A stretch of DNA of 64,000 nt from Ottowia sp. SB7-C50 (GCF_033110285.1 NZ_CP136995.1:62001-126000); one strand, 5' to 3'. Shown: positions 43,410 through 55,199, numbered from the stretch's first letter. Program-made: numbers and translations. The notes: generated by a model not told the origin, from the letters alone.

Positions 43410-43847
43410 ATGAAACGATGGACGGCCTGCAGCCTGATCTGGGCCTGCGGATGGACAGCGGCCTATGCCGCGCCCGCGCAGCAGTCACCGGCGCCCGCGC
43501 CCGTGCTGGTGCATGCGGACGAGGTGCTGCCCACGCGCATGGTGCTGTGCCAGCGCGAGGTCGGTGCGGCTGCGCGCGACCGCAAGGGCAAGATCCGCGC
43601 CTGCCTGGCGCGCCGCCTGGAGGGCGAGCGCATCGTCGAGCGCAACTGCAAGCGGCAGGCCAGCGCGGTCAGCGGCGCCGCCGCGCGCACCCTGGCCCAG
43701 CGCGACTGCGAACGCACGGCGCTGGCCGTGCCCGCCGGTGAATTGCCCAAGCGCGCGCCGCCCAAGCCCAAGGCGCCTGCCGACAGCGCGTCGCCCAACA
43801 AGGCCGCCGCGCCCACCCCGACCCAGCCGGCGGCCGGCGAAAACTGA
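43410..43847 (+). CDS. PsiF-like exported protein
   Basis: The 145-residue protein has signal peptide WTACSLIWACGWTAAYAAPA. The body has a pair of PsiF-like Cys repeats, LCQREVGAAARDRKGKIRAC and NCKRQASAVSGAAARTLAQR, each C-x15-20-C with basic helices. The tail is Lys/Pro/Ala-rich. PsiF-repeat proteins are small exported proteins, phosphate-starvation induced in E. coli, of unknown role. A terminator follows. Confidence 0.65.
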   Translation: MKRWTACSLIWACGWTAAYAAPAQQSPAPAPVLVHADEVLPTRMVLCQREVGAAARDRKGKIRACLARRLEGERIVERNCKRQASAVSGAAARTLAQRDCERTALAVPAGELPKRAPPKPKAPADSASPNKAAAPTPTQPAAGEN

Positions 43848-43870
43848 CGCGCCGACGCCCCATGCGCAAG

Positions 43871-43901
43871 AAAAAAGCCCGCTGCAACAGCGGGCTTTTT
43901 T
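43871..43901. terminator. Strong bidirectional terminator
   Basis: AAAAAAGCCCGCTG (43871-43884) pairs perfectly with CAGCGGGCTTTTTT (43888-43901) across a three-base loop. Confidence 0.95.
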
Positions 43902-43926
43902 GCATGGCGTGCGGCCGTCGGATCAA

Positions 43927-44075
43927 TCAGGCCGCGCTCAACCAGTAGCCCGCGTTGAACGGGCTGCTCATGCGCAGCGCCAGCGGGGAGATGTCGACCA
44001 GCTTGTCGGTCGGCATTTTTTCGCCGGCATCGACTTCGATGTCAGCGGGGGGCGGTTTCGCCCTGAGCCTCGTTC
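43927..44075 (-). pseudogene. Possible gene remnant downstream of barstar
   Basis: On the minus strand an open frame reads ADIEVDAGEKMPTDKLVDIS then PLALRMSSPFNAGYWLSAA before a stop at 43927. It has normal protein-like composition but no start or Shine-Dalgarno; the frame is closed upstream by a TAG. It may be the 3' end of a lost gene whose 5' part was replaced by the hairpin and the RNase module. I cannot name the family. Confidence 0.35.
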
Positions 44076-44110
44076 GCCCGTTCTGCTTGGCCAGCTTGTG
44101 CAGAACGGGC
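44076..44110 (-). terminator. Hairpin at the end of the barstar gene
   Basis: GCCCGTTCTGC (44076-44086) and GCAGAACGGGC (44100-44110) form a perfect 11-bp stem touching the barstar stop codon. There is no T tract after it on the minus strand, so it may stabilise the mRNA 3' end or be a recombination remnant. Confidence 0.5.
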
Positions 44111-44619
44111 TACAGAAAAGAATAGAAGCACCTGAACGGTATCTTCCGGTCGTTCCAGTAGTCGGCGGCATCGCGGAAGATGTCGAGCAGCTGCTCGCGC
44201 GCTTCCTTGTCGAACTTGGCGGTGGCCGGGATCGATTCCAGCACCACGATGAAGCCCGGCTGCGGGCCCGACTTGTGCAGCGGGTCCGTCATGCAGTCGT
44301 ACAGCGCGTCGAAATTCTTGCCGAAGTGCGCCGGAAAGGTGAATTGCTGGGCAATCATGTCCAGCACGTCCTGCTTGGTCTGGGCCTGGGCCAGGTTGGC
44401 GTACAGGAAGTGCTGGCCAAGCTGCGCCGCCGCTTCCTGCAGGTCGTGCACGCGGAAGGCGCGGATCGACTGCACGATGTTGGTGCGCACGCCCTTGAGC
44501 GGCGTTTCCTGGGGTTGACGAAGTGGCTGATCCATCTCCGCTGCTTTCTCTGGAGTCAAAAACCGGTGGGTGCCCGTGGCGACAGACGATACGGGCTGAA
44601 ACTGTTCAAACGCTTTCAT
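44110..44619 (-). CDS. Barstar-family ribonuclease inhibitor
   Basis: The 169-residue protein has a barstar fold in its C-terminal half: LDMIAQQFTFPAHFGKNFDALYDCMTD (in parts), the classic F-P-x-x-F-G-x-N-x-D-A-L motif, then FIVVLESIPATAKFDKEARE. It has an extra N-terminal region of about 70 residues. It overlaps the RNase gene by an ATGA junction. It would neutralise the RNase in the cytoplasm before export, by tight binding at the active site. Confidence 0.88.
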   Translation of the reverse strand: MKAFEQFQPVSSVATGTHRFLTPEKAAEMDQPLRQPQETPLKGVRTNIVQSIRAFRVHDLQEAAAQLGQHFLYANLAQAQTKQDVLDMIAQQFTFPAHFGKNFDALYDCMTDPLHKSGPQPGFIVVLESIPATAKFDKEAREQLLDIFRDAADYWNDRKIPFRCFYSFL

Positions 44620-45044
44620 GGCACGATCTTCCTGAAACTCGAATAGTGATCGTTGGTGTACCAGCACGCTTCGGGCGCGGTCAGCTGCCGGCCGCCGCAA
44701 ATGATGCGGCGCGCACCTCGGTCGCGACTGCGCGGAGTTTCCACGGTGTATTCGCGGTAGTGGCCGCGCCGCTCGCGCGGCAGCAGTCGCTCCCGGTTGC
44801 CGAACACCGAACCATCCTTTTCGTACGGAAACGGGCCGCCTTGCAGGATCAGCGCCATCGTGCGCTGGCCCTGGGCGGGCAGGTCCGCCACCGAGATGGT
44901 GGATTCGTCACTGCCCGAAGAGCCCCACGACAGCAGGCCACGCGCATCGGCGGTGCCCGCCAAGGGGAGCACCACCGCCAGCACCGAAGCTGCCACCGAC
45001 AAGCGGGAAAACCGGACAGCACGCGATGCCGCTGTTCGCAACAT
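44616..45044 (-). CDS. Secreted barnase-type guanyl-specific ribonuclease
   Basis: The 142-residue protein has a signal peptide (LSVAASVLAVVLPLAGTADA) and a RNase N1/T1 domain: FPYEKDGSVFGNRERLLP, HYREYTVETP (catalytic Glu), RGARRIICGG (Arg) and WYTNDHYSSFRKI (His). All catalytic residues of barnase/RNase Sa are present. The ATG at 45044 follows AAAGGTG. It is the first gene of an RNase-barstar pair; the exported enzyme could be used for nutrient scavenging or as an antibacterial toxin. Confidence 0.9.
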   Translation of the reverse strand: MLRTAASRAVRFSRLSVAASVLAVVLPLAGTADARGLLSWGSSGSDESTISVADLPAQGQRTMALILQGGPFPYEKDGSVFGNRERLLPRERRGHYREYTVETPRSRDRGARRIICGGRQLTAPEACWYTNDHYSSFRKIVP

Positions 45045-45201
45045 GAAAAACACCTTTCGGAAACCTCCGGGTTTACCCGAAAATTTCAAGGCGGTAGTGT
45101 GACTCAGACGCTCCAAAAAAGCAAGGGCGTGCCTAATTTGCAGGCACGTGCCCTGCCCGCGGCCAAATCGGAGTAGTCAGTGCTCGCTTACTGAGCAGCC
45201 T

Positions 45202-47508
45202 TCATTGCGGCACGTTGGCGTCGGCGACCGTCAGGGCGGTCATGTTGACGATGCGGCGCACCGTGGCGCTGGCGGTGAGGATGTGCACCGGCTTTGCCGC
45301 GCCCAGCAGCACCGGGCCGATGGCGATGTTGCCGCCGGCCGCGGTCTTGAGCAGGTTGTAGGCGATGTTGGCGGCGTCGATGCCGGGCAGCACCAGCAGG
45401 TTGGCGTCGCCGCGCAGGGGGCTGTCGGGCATGATGTCGGCGCGCTGGGCGGCGTCGAGCGCCACGTCGCCGTGCATCTCGCCGTCCACTTCCAGCCAGG
45501 GCGCCTGTTCCTGCACCAGCGCCAGCGCCTGCCGCATCTTGACCGCGCTGGGCTGGTTGGACGAGCCGAAGTTGGAGTGCGACAGCAGCGCCGCCTTGGG
45601 CTTGAAGCCGAAGCGCATCATCTCCTCGGCCGCCATGACGGTGATGTCGGCTAGCTGCTCGGCGGTGGGGTCGTAGTTGATGTGGGTGTCGACCAGGAAC
45701 ACCTGCCGGCCCGGCAGCAGCAGGCCGTTCATGGCGGCGTAGGTGCGCGCGCCCGGCTTCTTGCCGATGACCTGGTCGATGTAGGTCAGGTGCATCTGGT
45801 TGGTGCCCCAGGTGCCGCAGATCAGCCCGTCCACGTCGCCGCGGCGCAGCAGCATGGCGCCGATGAGCGACAGGCGCCGCCGCATCTCGATCTTGGCGAT
45901 CGGCACCGTGATGCCCTTGCGCTTGGTGAGCTGGTGGTAGCTCTGCCACAGCTCCTTGTAGCGGTCGTCGGCCTCGACGTTCACCACGTCGTAGTCGGCG
46001 CCCTCGACCAGCCGCAGGCCGAACTTCTGGATGCGCTGGGCAATGATGGCCGGGCGGCCGATCAGCGTCGGGCGGGCGATGTGGTCGTCCACCACGATCT
46101 GCGCGGCGCGCAGCACACGCTCTTCCTCGCCCTCGGCGTAGGCCACGCGCTTGCGGGCCGCGTTGCGCGCCACGTCGATGATCGGCTTCATCGTGGTGCC
46201 GGAGGCATAGACGAAGGTCTGCAGCTTGTCTCGGTAGGCCTCCAGGTCGGCGATGGGGCGGGTGGCCACGCCGCTCTGGGCCGCCGCTTCGGCCACGGCC
46301 GGGGCAACGATCATCATCAGCCGCGGGTCGAAGGGCTTGGGGATCAGGTATTCGGGGCCGAAGCTCAGCTGCTCGCCCACGTAGGCGCGGGCCACCACCT
46401 CGCTCTGCTCGGCCTGCGCCAGGTCGGCGATGGCGTGCACGGCGGCGATGCCCATGGCGTCGTTGATCGTCGTGGCGCCGCAATCCAGCGCGCCGCGGAA
46501 GATATACGGGAAGCACAGGACGTTGTTGACCTGGTTCGGGTAGTCGGTGCGGCCGGTGGCCATCACGGCGTCGTCGCGCACCGCCTTCACGTCCTCGGGC
46601 AGGATTTCGGGGTGCGGGTTGGCCAGCGCCAGGATCAGCGGGCGCGCCGCCATGCGCGCCACCATGTCGCCTTTGAGCACGCCGCCGGCCGACAGGCCCA
46701 GGAAGACGTCGGCGCCGTCGATCACTTCGCCCAGCGTGCGCTTGTCCGTCTTCTGCGCGTAGACGGCCTTGTCCGGGTCCATCAGCTCGGTGCGGCCCTC
46801 GTAGACCACGCCCTTGATGTCGGTCACCCACACGTTTTCGCGCCGCACGCCCAGCTTGACCAGCAGGCCCGTGCAGGCCAGCGCCGCGGCGCCGGCGCCG
46901 CTGACCACCAGCTTCACATCCTCGATCTTCTTGCCCACCACCTTCAGGCCGTTGACCACCGCCGCGCCTACCACGATGGCGGTGCCGTGCTGGTCGTCGT
47001 GGAAGACGGGGATCTTCATGCGCTCGCGCAGCTTGCGCTCGACGATGAAGCACTCGGGCGCCTTGATGTCTTCCAGGTTGATGCCGCCAAAGGTCGGCTC
47101 CAGCGCGGCGATGATCTCGACCAGCTTGTCCGGGTCCTTCTCGTTGATCTCGATGTCGAACACGTCGATGCCCGAGAACTTCTTGAACAGGACGCCCTTG
47201 CCTTCCATCACCGGCTTGCCCGCCAGCGCGCCGATGTCGCCCAGGCCCAGCACCGCGGTGCCGTTGGTGATGACGCCCACCAGGTTGCCGCGCGCGGTGT
47301 ACTTGAAGGCGGCGGCCGGGTCCTTGACGATTTCCTCGCACGGAAACGCCACGCCCGGCGAATAGGCCAGCGACAGGTCGTGCTGGTTGACCAGCTGCTT
47401 GGTCGCGGCAATGGCAATCTTGCCGGGCACCGGGTGCTCGTGGTAGTCGAGCGCGGCGCGGCGCAGGTCGGTGCGCTTTTCTTCGCTGGCGGGGGGCGGC
47501 GTGGGCAT
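45202..47508 (-). CDS. maeB: NADP-dependent malic enzyme (phosphotransacetylase-fused)
   Basis: MaeB oxidatively decarboxylates malate to pyruvate. The 768 residues comprise a malic domain ([72 protein letters not shown]) and a C-terminal phosphotransacetylase-like domain ([58 protein letters not shown]). The C-terminal domain is regulatory in this family. GAGGAGACACC precedes the ATG. Confidence 0.95.
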   Translation of the reverse strand: MPTPPPASEEKRTDLRRAALDYHEHPVPGKIAIAATKQLVNQHDLSLAYSPGVAFPCEEIVKDPAAAFKYTARGNLVGVITNGTAVLGLGDIGALAGKPVMEGKGVLFKKFSGIDVFDIEINEKDPDKLVEIIAALEPTFGGINLEDIKAPECFIVERKLRERMKIPVFHDDQHGTAIVVGAAVVNGLKVVGKKIEDVKLVVSGAGAAALACTGLLVKLGVRRENVWVTDIKGVVYEGRTELMDPDKAVYAQKTDKRTLGEVIDGADVFLGLSAGGVLKGDMVARMAARPLILALANPHPEILPEDVKAVRDDAVMATGRTDYPNQVNNVLCFPYIFRGALDCGATTINDAMGIAAVHAIADLAQAEQSEVVARAYVGEQLSFGPEYLIPKPFDPRLMMIVAPAVAEAAAQSGVATRPIADLEAYRDKLQTFVYASGTTMKPIIDVARNAARKRVAYAEGEEERVLRAAQIVVDDHIARPTLIGRPAIIAQRIQKFGLRLVEGADYDVVNVEADDRYKELWQSYHQLTKRKGITVPIAKIEMRRRLSLIGAMLLRRGDVDGLICGTWGTNQMHLTYIDQVIGKKPGARTYAAMNGLLLPGRQVFLVDTHINYDPTAEQLADITVMAAEEMMRFGFKPKAALLSHSNFGSSNQPSAVKMRQALALVQEQAPWLEVDGEMHGDVALDAAQRADIMPDSPLRGDANLLVLPGIDAANIAYNLLKTAAGGNIAIGPVLLGAAKPVHILTASATVRRIVNMTALTVADANVPQ

Positions 47509-47684
47509 GGTGTCTCCTCAGTCTCGGTGCGCGGTCATTCTAGGGTCGGCGAACATGTCCCCGGCCTACGCACAAACCGCAGTGTCGGACAAGGCCGCGT
47601 CCTGCGCTCCGGCAGTGGGCGCGGCCGCCGGGGCGCGCTAGCATGGGGGGGCTGTCCTTCCCCACTTTCAGAAAGGAATATCCC

Positions 47685-48182
47685 ATGGCCCTCTTTGACG
47701 TTCTGCAACAGGTTCTGAACAACGCCCGCGCCCCCGAGCCGCACCAGATCGACCAGATCACGCGCGAAGCCTCGCGCGACGACCTCAAGGTCAGCGTCGG
47801 CGAGGCCCTGCGCTCCAAGGAAACGCCGCAGCTGTCCCAGATCGTGGCCGACATGTTCGACAAGGCTTCGCCCGAGCAGCGCGCCGCCATCCTGAACTCG
47901 CTGACCGAACACCTCGGCCCCGGCGCGCTGGCCGGTGTGGCCGGCGGCGCACTGGCCGGCCACGAAGGCCGCGACACGCCGCTGGTGCCGGTCGACAAGG
48001 CCACGAAGATCACGCCCGACCAGGTGCGCGACGTGGTCACCACCGCGCGCACGGCCGACGAGCCGGGCGTGTTTGACCGCATGAGCAGCTTCTACGCCGA
48101 GCACCCCGAGCTGGTGAAGACGCTGGGCGCCGGCGCGCTGATGATCGCCCTGGCGCGCATGAAGCAGAGCATCGTTCGCTGA
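47685..48182 (+). CDS. Conserved hypothetical protein, predicted helical
   Basis: The 165-residue protein starts MALFDVLQQVLNNARAP after GAAAGGAATATCCC. The N-terminal half is helical and charged; the middle has a Gly/Ala-rich segment (LGPGALAGVAGGALAGHEGR) and the end a hydrophobic helix (LVKTLGAGALMIALARM). It resembles proteins related to YidB/DUF937 in layout, but I cannot assign a family. There is no signal peptide. Context gives no role. Confidence 0.6.
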   Translation: MALFDVLQQVLNNARAPEPHQIDQITREASRDDLKVSVGEALRSKETPQLSQIVADMFDKASPEQRAAILNSLTEHLGPGALAGVAGGALAGHEGRDTPLVPVDKATKITPDQVRDVVTTARTADEPGVFDRMSSFYAEHPELVKTLGAGALMIALARMKQSIVR

Positions 48183-48448
48183 CCTGCACCCCCGCTGGCG
48201 GTTTGCATGTCAAACAGGCCGCCAGCGCAGGCTGAATCAGCGCAATCAGCTATCTAATTGGTAGCTGATTGCCTGGCTTGGTCAGGCCTGGATACGGTGT
48301 GCGCCGCCGCGTAGGCGCACGCTGACAGCGCAAATGCCTGATGGCTGCTAACGCCTCGGTGGCCTGGGACTTAAGGTTGGATGCTCGCTTCTTCGCCGTG
48401 CAGGAAGCGCCCATTCAACCCTTCCAAGACACCCAAAACGAGGACACC
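48183..48448. other. Spacer with dyads and an ATAGC repeat copy
   Basis: CGCTGGCGG and CCGCCAGCG (48193-48230) form a hairpin after the preceding gene. AATCAGCTA and TAGCTGATT (48244-48271) form a second 9-bp dyad that is part of an ATAGC-type repeat. No gene is visible. The ferritin promoter presumably lies between 48330 and 48440. Confidence 0.5.
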
Positions 48449-49000
48449 ATGGCTACCAAATCCGCCAAGTCATCCAGCGGCCACCTGGCGCTGAACGAAG
48501 AAGCACTGAAAAAGGCCAAGACCAGCCTGGACGACGGCGCCGTCACGCCGCACAACGACGGCCCCTGGGTGAAGGACATCATCAAGCTGCTGAACGATTC
48601 GCTGGCCACCGAGCTGGTGTGCGTGTTGCGCTACAAGCGCCACCACTACATGGCCGACGGTCTGGCATCGCCCGCCATCGCCGAGGAATTCCTGGTTCAC
48701 GCGCAGGAAGAGCAGGCCCACGCCGACCGCATCGCCACGCGCATCGTGCAACTGGGCGGCGAGCCCGACTTCAACCCCGCCACGCTGATCGAGCGCAGCC
48801 ACGCCGACTACAACGCGTCGAACGACCTGAAGGAAATGATCCGCGCCAACCTGATCGCCGAGCGCGTGGCCATCGAGGCCTACAGCCAGATGGTCGATCT
48901 GGTCGGCGACAAGGACCCGACCACGCGCCGCCTGCTCGAGGAAATCCTGAACGACGAGCAGGAACACGCCGAAGAGCTCAAGACCTGGCTGGCGCTGTAA
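48449..49000 (+). CDS. Ferritin-like / bacterioferritin-related diiron protein
   Basis: The 183-residue four-helix protein has diiron ligands Glu in NDSLATELVCVLRYKRHHY (in parts), H-x-x-E context in VHAQEEQAHADRIA, Glu in IAERVAIEAYSQM and E-x-x-H in NDEQEHAEEL. It matches bacterioferritin-like proteins that store iron or protect DNA from oxidative damage (DPS-like). The start at 48449 gives a Lys/Ser-rich N-terminus (ATKSAKSSSGH) like Dps tails; an upstream in-frame start has no homologous content. Confidence 0.85.
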   Translation: MATKSAKSSSGHLALNEEALKKAKTSLDDGAVTPHNDGPWVKDIIKLLNDSLATELVCVLRYKRHHYMADGLASPAIAEEFLVHAQEEQAHADRIATRIVQLGGEPDFNPATLIERSHADYNASNDLKEMIRANLIAERVAIEAYSQMVDLVGDKDPTTRRLLEEILNDEQEHAEELKTWLAL

Positions 49001-51437
<2,437 letters not shown>

Positions 51438-51581
51438 CCGCGGCGCGCCATCCCTGTGGCGCCCAGCCCACGCGGGTGCCAGTCTGGCATCAGCGCCAGG
51501 GTGGCGGCTACCGGCCTGCGCTATATTGCCCGTTCGAACCATATTCCTAGGCACGTGGCATTGGCTGGAGGGGGTGCTGCC

Positions 51582-52349
51582 ATGGCGATCGAGCTCTACA
51601 ACCAGGGTGGTCATGTCTGCCTGATGATCAGCCACCTCGGCGACGACGGCGGCGAGGCGGTGCAGGCCAACCAGTTCGTCATCGTGCACGACGACCACGG
51701 CGCGATCATCGATCCGGGCGGCAACGTGGCCTACAACGAGCTGATCCTGGCCATCAGCCGCTTTTTCCCGTCACACCGGCTGACGCAGATCCTCGCTTCG
51801 CACGCCGACCCGGACATCATTGCCTCGCTCGACCGCTGGATGACAGGTACCGAGGCCACGCTGTACATCTCGAAGCTGTGGGAGCGCTTTGCGCCGCACT
51901 TCTGCAAGCCGGGCAAGACGCACGGGCGCATCGTCGGCCTGCCCGACAGCGGCGCACGCATCCGCCTGGGCAACACCGAGATCGTGGCTTTGCCCGCGCA
52001 CTTCATGCATTCCGAGGGCAACTTCCAGTTCTGGGATCCGGTCAGCAGAATACTTTTTTCGGGCGATCTCGGCGTGTCGCTCGGCTCCGCCGCCGACGCC
52101 GCCCAGCCCATCACGTCGTTGCGGCCGCACCTGGGCCGCATGCAGCCGTTTCACCAGCGCTACATGGTGTCGTCAAAGATCCTGCGCATGTGGGCACGGA
52201 TGGTGCGTCCCTTGCCGATCCGCATGATCGTTCCGCAGCACGGCGCCCCGCTGGCGGGAGCGGCGGTACAGGAGTTCATCGACTGGATCGAGCAACTCGA
52301 ATGTGGCATTGACCTGATGACACAGGACAATTACCGGTTGCCGGCGTGA
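51582..52349 (+). CDS. MBL-fold diiron protein, ODP/flavodiiron-like
   Basis: The 255-residue metallo-beta-lactamase-fold protein resembles the oxygen-binding diiron proteins (ODP) and the core of flavodiiron proteins. Ligands are seen in ASHADPDIIASLD (H-x-D-x-D type), LPAHFMHSEGNFQFWD (His), LFSGDLGVSLG (Asp) and VPQHGAPL (His). There is no flavodoxin domain. It could sense or reduce O2 or NO; ODP homologues are linked to chemotaxis elsewhere, but no such genes are near. TATATT at about 51521 is a possible -10. Confidence 0.78.
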   Translation: MAIELYNQGGHVCLMISHLGDDGGEAVQANQFVIVHDDHGAIIDPGGNVAYNELILAISRFFPSHRLTQILASHADPDIIASLDRWMTGTEATLYISKLWERFAPHFCKPGKTHGRIVGLPDSGARIRLGNTEIVALPAHFMHSEGNFQFWDPVSRILFSGDLGVSLGSAADAAQPITSLRPHLGRMQPFHQRYMVSSKILRMWARMVRPLPIRMIVPQHGAPLAGAAVQEFIDWIEQLECGIDLMTQDNYRLPA

Positions 52350-52480
52350 GCGGCCTGCCGCCAGCCAGCAGCCCTGATAATGGCCCCGCACACGGTCGTG
52401 GTTGACCAGACCGGTCGTGACTGAGGTGCCATCGGCGCTGCGCAGCCCCGCGGTCATTCGATCTTGCAGAACCCCATCCC

Positions 52481-52993
52481 ATGAAATCTTTTGAACACCG
52501 TCTAGAACGATTCATGTTCGCCAGCCGCTGGCTGCTGGCGCCGTTTTATGTCGGCCTGGTGGGCGCCATTGCCATCCTGCTGTTCAAGTTCATCAAGGAA
52601 TTCGTCATGCTGCTGCCCCAGGTGGCAACGCTCGATGGCGGCCAGATCATGGTGAGCGTGTTGACGCTGGTCGATGTGGCGCTGGTGGCCAACCTGCTGC
52701 TGATCATCGTGTTCGCCGGCTACGAGAACTTCGTGTCAAAAATCAACACGGAAGACAGCGAAGACCGACCCGAATGGATGGGGCACGTCACCTTCTCCGA
52801 CCTGAAGATCAAGCTGATCGGCTCCATCGTCGCCATTTCCGGTATCGAGCTGCTCAAGGCGTTTGTCAACGTCGACAGCTACACCGACAAGCAGCTGGGC
52901 TGGAAAGTCGGATTGCACCTGACCTTCGTGCTGTCCGGCGTGCTGTTTGCCTTCATGGACCGGCTGACCGCTGGAAAGCCCAACGGGCATTGA
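52481..52993 (+). CDS. YqhA-like UPF0114 membrane protein
   Basis: The 170-residue protein has three to four transmembrane helices (LAPFYVGLVGAIAILLFKFI, VDVALVANLLLIIVFAGYENFVSKI in parts, LTFVLSGVLFAFMDRL). SRWLLAPFY and GYENFVSKI are UPF0114/TIGR00645 features. Function is unknown. Confidence 0.9.
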   Translation: MKSFEHRLERFMFASRWLLAPFYVGLVGAIAILLFKFIKEFVMLLPQVATLDGGQIMVSVLTLVDVALVANLLLIIVFAGYENFVSKINTEDSEDRPEWMGHVTFSDLKIKLIGSIVAISGIELLKAFVNVDSYTDKQLGWKVGLHLTFVLSGVLFAFMDRLTAGKPNGH

Positions 52994-53029
52994 GTCGCGC
53001 CCGGCATTCCCTACCCACAGTCGCCCCGC

Positions 53030-53593
53030 ATGGCCCTGAAATCCACCGTCTTCAAGGCCGACCTGGCGCTGGCCGACATCGACCACGGCTGCTACACCGA
53101 CCTGCAGCTGACGCTGGCGCGCCACCCCAGCGAGACCGACGAGCGCATGATGGTGCGGCTGGCCGCGCTGGCGCTCAACGCGCACCAGGTGCAGGACTTG
53201 TGCGGCGGCGACGCGCGCATCGGCTTTGGCGCCGGCCTGTCCAGCCCCGACGAGCCTGACGTGCAACTCGTTGACTTCACCGGCCGCACGCGGCTGTGGA
53301 TCGAAGTCGGCCAGCCGGACGACAAGGCCCTGGCCAAGGCGTGTTCGAAGGCGGACGCGGTGATCGTCTACGCCTATGGCCCGGCCGCCGACGTATGGTG
53401 GCGCGGTATCGAGGGCAAGCTGTCGCGCCTGGACAGGCTGGCCGTGTGGCGCCTGCCGGCCGCCGACGCGCAGGCGCTGGCCCAGCTGGCGGCGCGCGGC
53501 ATGCGCCTGTCGGCCACGCTGCAGGAAGGGCAACTCACCCTGGCGTCGGAGGACGGCAACAGCGTGACGACGGAGCCGGTGCGCTGGAAATAG
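53030..53593 (+). CDS. YaeQ family protein
   Basis: The 187-residue protein matches YaeQ: LKSTVFKADLALADIDHGCY, TLARHPSETDERMMVRLAAL, DEPDVQLVDFTGRTRLWIEV (in parts) and KAVIV-like ADAVIVYAYGPAADVWW. YaeQ has a PD-(D/E)xK nuclease-like fold; the D-x-E...W-I-E-V segment fits that site, although nuclease activity is not established. It follows the YqhA-like gene by 36 bp. Confidence 0.92.
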   Translation: MALKSTVFKADLALADIDHGCYTDLQLTLARHPSETDERMMVRLAALALNAHQVQDLCGGDARIGFGAGLSSPDEPDVQLVDFTGRTRLWIEVGQPDDKALAKACSKADAVIVYAYGPAADVWWRGIEGKLSRLDRLAVWRLPAADAQALAQLAARGMRLSATLQEGQLTLASEDGNSVTTEPVRWK

Positions 53594-53600
53594 GGCGCCG

Positions 53601-53722
53601 CTAGGAGTCTGCGCGGCAGAAGGCGTCGAAGCGAAACGTGCGAAAAACGAGGACAGCGTGGTGGTGCCGACCAGCCCATAGCCGAGCTATGGGCGCCGGA
53701 GGTAGCGCCGCGATGGACCGTT
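53601..53722. repeat. Spacer with recurring CTAGGAGTCTGCGCG motif
   Basis: CTAGGAGTCTGCGCG (53601-53615) also occurs at 26616-26630, and its reverse complement at about 23038-23051, each at or just after a stop codon. CCATAGC-CGA-GCTATGG (53679-53695) is a small hairpin. The rest holds no credible gene. Confidence 0.5.
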
Positions 53723-54400
53723 TTATCGCGCGTTGCAGCCGACGCATCTTCTGGCATGCGTCCGCAACGCCGCGCAGGCCGGTGGCCTGGGCCAGCCGCG
53801 CCCCAGCATGACCAGCCGGGTGTGGAGCGCGTCCTGCACCGCTTCGGGCACCGAGGTGCCCAGCCAGCGCAGCGATTTATCCGGCTCGATGGTGACGTAG
53901 CCCCACGCGTAGTGCTGGCCCAGCGAGCGCCACAGCGCGTGCGCGCCGGGCGACTGGCGCGCGCCGCTGATGAGGCACTGGCCGGCATCCAGCTGCCAGC
54001 GGTAGACCGCGCTGGCCAGGCCGCGCCGCTGGTACGTCGCCATAGCGCGAATGGGGCGAGCGCAGGTGGCGGTCGGCGCGCGGTTCAGCTCCACCAGGCG
54101 GTTGAACACGGTGGTGCCAGCCAGGCGCCGCGCGGCCACGTCCATCACGTAGACGAACAGCTCGCCATCGACTTCGCGCCAGCGCAGTTCGAAGCGCCCG
54201 TCGCCGAGCGGCGTGCGCGGCAGCCCGTGCAGCGCGTCGCCCGGCGTGCGCAGGCGCTCGTTCAGCCGCGCCAGCTCGTCGGCGACCGGGCGGCCGGGCA
54301 TCTGGAAGTCGACGTCGATGCGCAGCTCGGTCAGCAGCGACGCCAGGCGCCGCCGCCACGGGCGACCGCGCGCCGATGCGCTGCGGCGCACGCCCATCAT
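53723..54400 (-). CDS. GNAT-like N-acyltransferase family protein
   Basis: The 225-residue protein has YQRRGLASAVYRWQLDAGQC, which resembles the acetyl-CoA-binding loop of GNAT enzymes (Q-x-x-G/R-x-G/A), followed by ISGARQSPGAHALWRSL. The N-terminal part is basic. The substrate is unknown. The ATG at 54400 overlaps the stop of a nine-codon leader ORF that has a good Shine-Dalgarno sequence. Confidence 0.6.
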   Translation of the reverse strand: MMGVRRSASARGRPWRRRLASLLTELRIDVDFQMPGRPVADELARLNERLRTPGDALHGLPRTPLGDGRFELRWREVDGELFVYVMDVAARRLAGTTVFNRLVELNRAPTATCARPIRAMATYQRRGLASAVYRWQLDAGQCLISGARQSPGAHALWRSLGQHYAWGYVTIEPDKSLRWLGTSVPEAVQDALHTRLVMLGRGWPRPPACAALRTHARRCVGCNAR

Positions 54401-54426
54401 TGACTCTCGGGCAATGCCAGCTCCAT
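54397..54426 (-). CDS. Nine-residue leader ORF coupled to the acyltransferase gene
   Basis: AAAGGAGAGG precedes an ATG at 54426; the ORF reads MELALPESQ and stops at 54397-54399, where TGA overlaps the ATG of the next gene. The downstream gene has no good Shine-Dalgarno of its own, so this peptide may couple translation. Confidence 0.45.
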   Translation of the reverse strand: MELALPESQ

Positions 54427-54893
54427 GGCGGCCTCTCCTTTCACAACCCGCCGCGCGCCCATGCGGCGCGGCATCGAATACAGCAACAACACGACGTGCG
54501 GAAGCGGCGGGCCGAAGGGTTGCCTGGAAGGCGGGCTGCCACGAGGGGTGTGGCAGGTGTGCTGCCGCGCTCTGCCGCTCGGCGCTGGGGTGGTCAGCCG
54601 ACCGATGTGCTGCGCCCGCCGGTTCCGCGCCGGTAGGCGCCCCGCACCCGTGCGGCCTGACGCGGGGCGAGGTGGCGCGCCATGGCGGCGCGCCCGCAAG
54701 GCCAGGGACGGCCACGCCGCACCGCTGCGCGGTGGGCGCGCAGGGGGCGTAGGGCAATGGCGGAAATCGGGAGGGACATGAGGAAGTCTTGCGCCGGCCG
54801 CGCCGGAAGGGGCTGGGTCAGCGTGGTCTGAAGCCGCGCGATGCTAGGCAACAACGCCTACCGCACTGCGACGGTGCGATATCGCGCGGCGCG
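54427..54893. other. GC-rich interval without a credible gene
   Basis: Open frames exist on both strands, but none has a Shine-Dalgarno sequence, plausible composition or family motif. The region is GC-rich and contains short imperfect dyads (for example CGCCGGTTCCGCGCCGG at about 54617-54633). It probably includes the promoter for the leader ORF and acyltransferase. Confidence 0.4.
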
Positions 54894-55199
54894 TCAGCGC
54901 GGCATCCAGGCGCCGCAAGCCCAGCACTGCTCGAAGCCGCCTTCGATCTGTTCGCCGCAGGACGGGCATTGCCATTGGTGCTGCGGCAGACGGGCCAGTT
55001 CGTCCAGCAACTGGCGCGCCGCGGCGTCGTGCTCGTCATGGCGCAGCCACAGCTCGGGCAGGCACTGGTCGGGCGGCAACTCGCCCGCCACGCTGGACAG
55101 AAAGCGCCGCTCGACAGTCGTCGGGTAACCCGCCTGGCACAGCAGGTCGGCCCACAGCTGGGCGATGGCGGCGTTGGGGGCGCGGGTCAGGCGACGCAT
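54894..55199 (-). CDS. DUF2007-like protein with C-terminal zinc ribbon
   Basis: The 101-residue protein starts RRLTRAPNAAIAQLWADLLC, a DUF2007-type 'putative signal transducing protein' segment with ELWLRHDEHDAAARQLLDEL. The C-terminus is a zinc ribbon, CPSCGEQIEGGFEQCWACG (C-x2-C...C-x2-C). Function is unknown. Confidence 0.75.
   Translation of the reverse strand: MRRLTRAPNAAIAQLWADLLCQAGYPTTVERRFLSSVAGELPPDQCLPELWLRHDEHDAAARQLLDELARLPQHQWQCPSCGEQIEGGFEQCWACGAWMPR

Noticed and set aside
54425-54781. Plus-strand ORF in the interval before the zinc-ribbon gene
   Set aside because: Arg/Gly-rich composition, no Shine-Dalgarno, no family; typical of non-coding GC-rich DNA.
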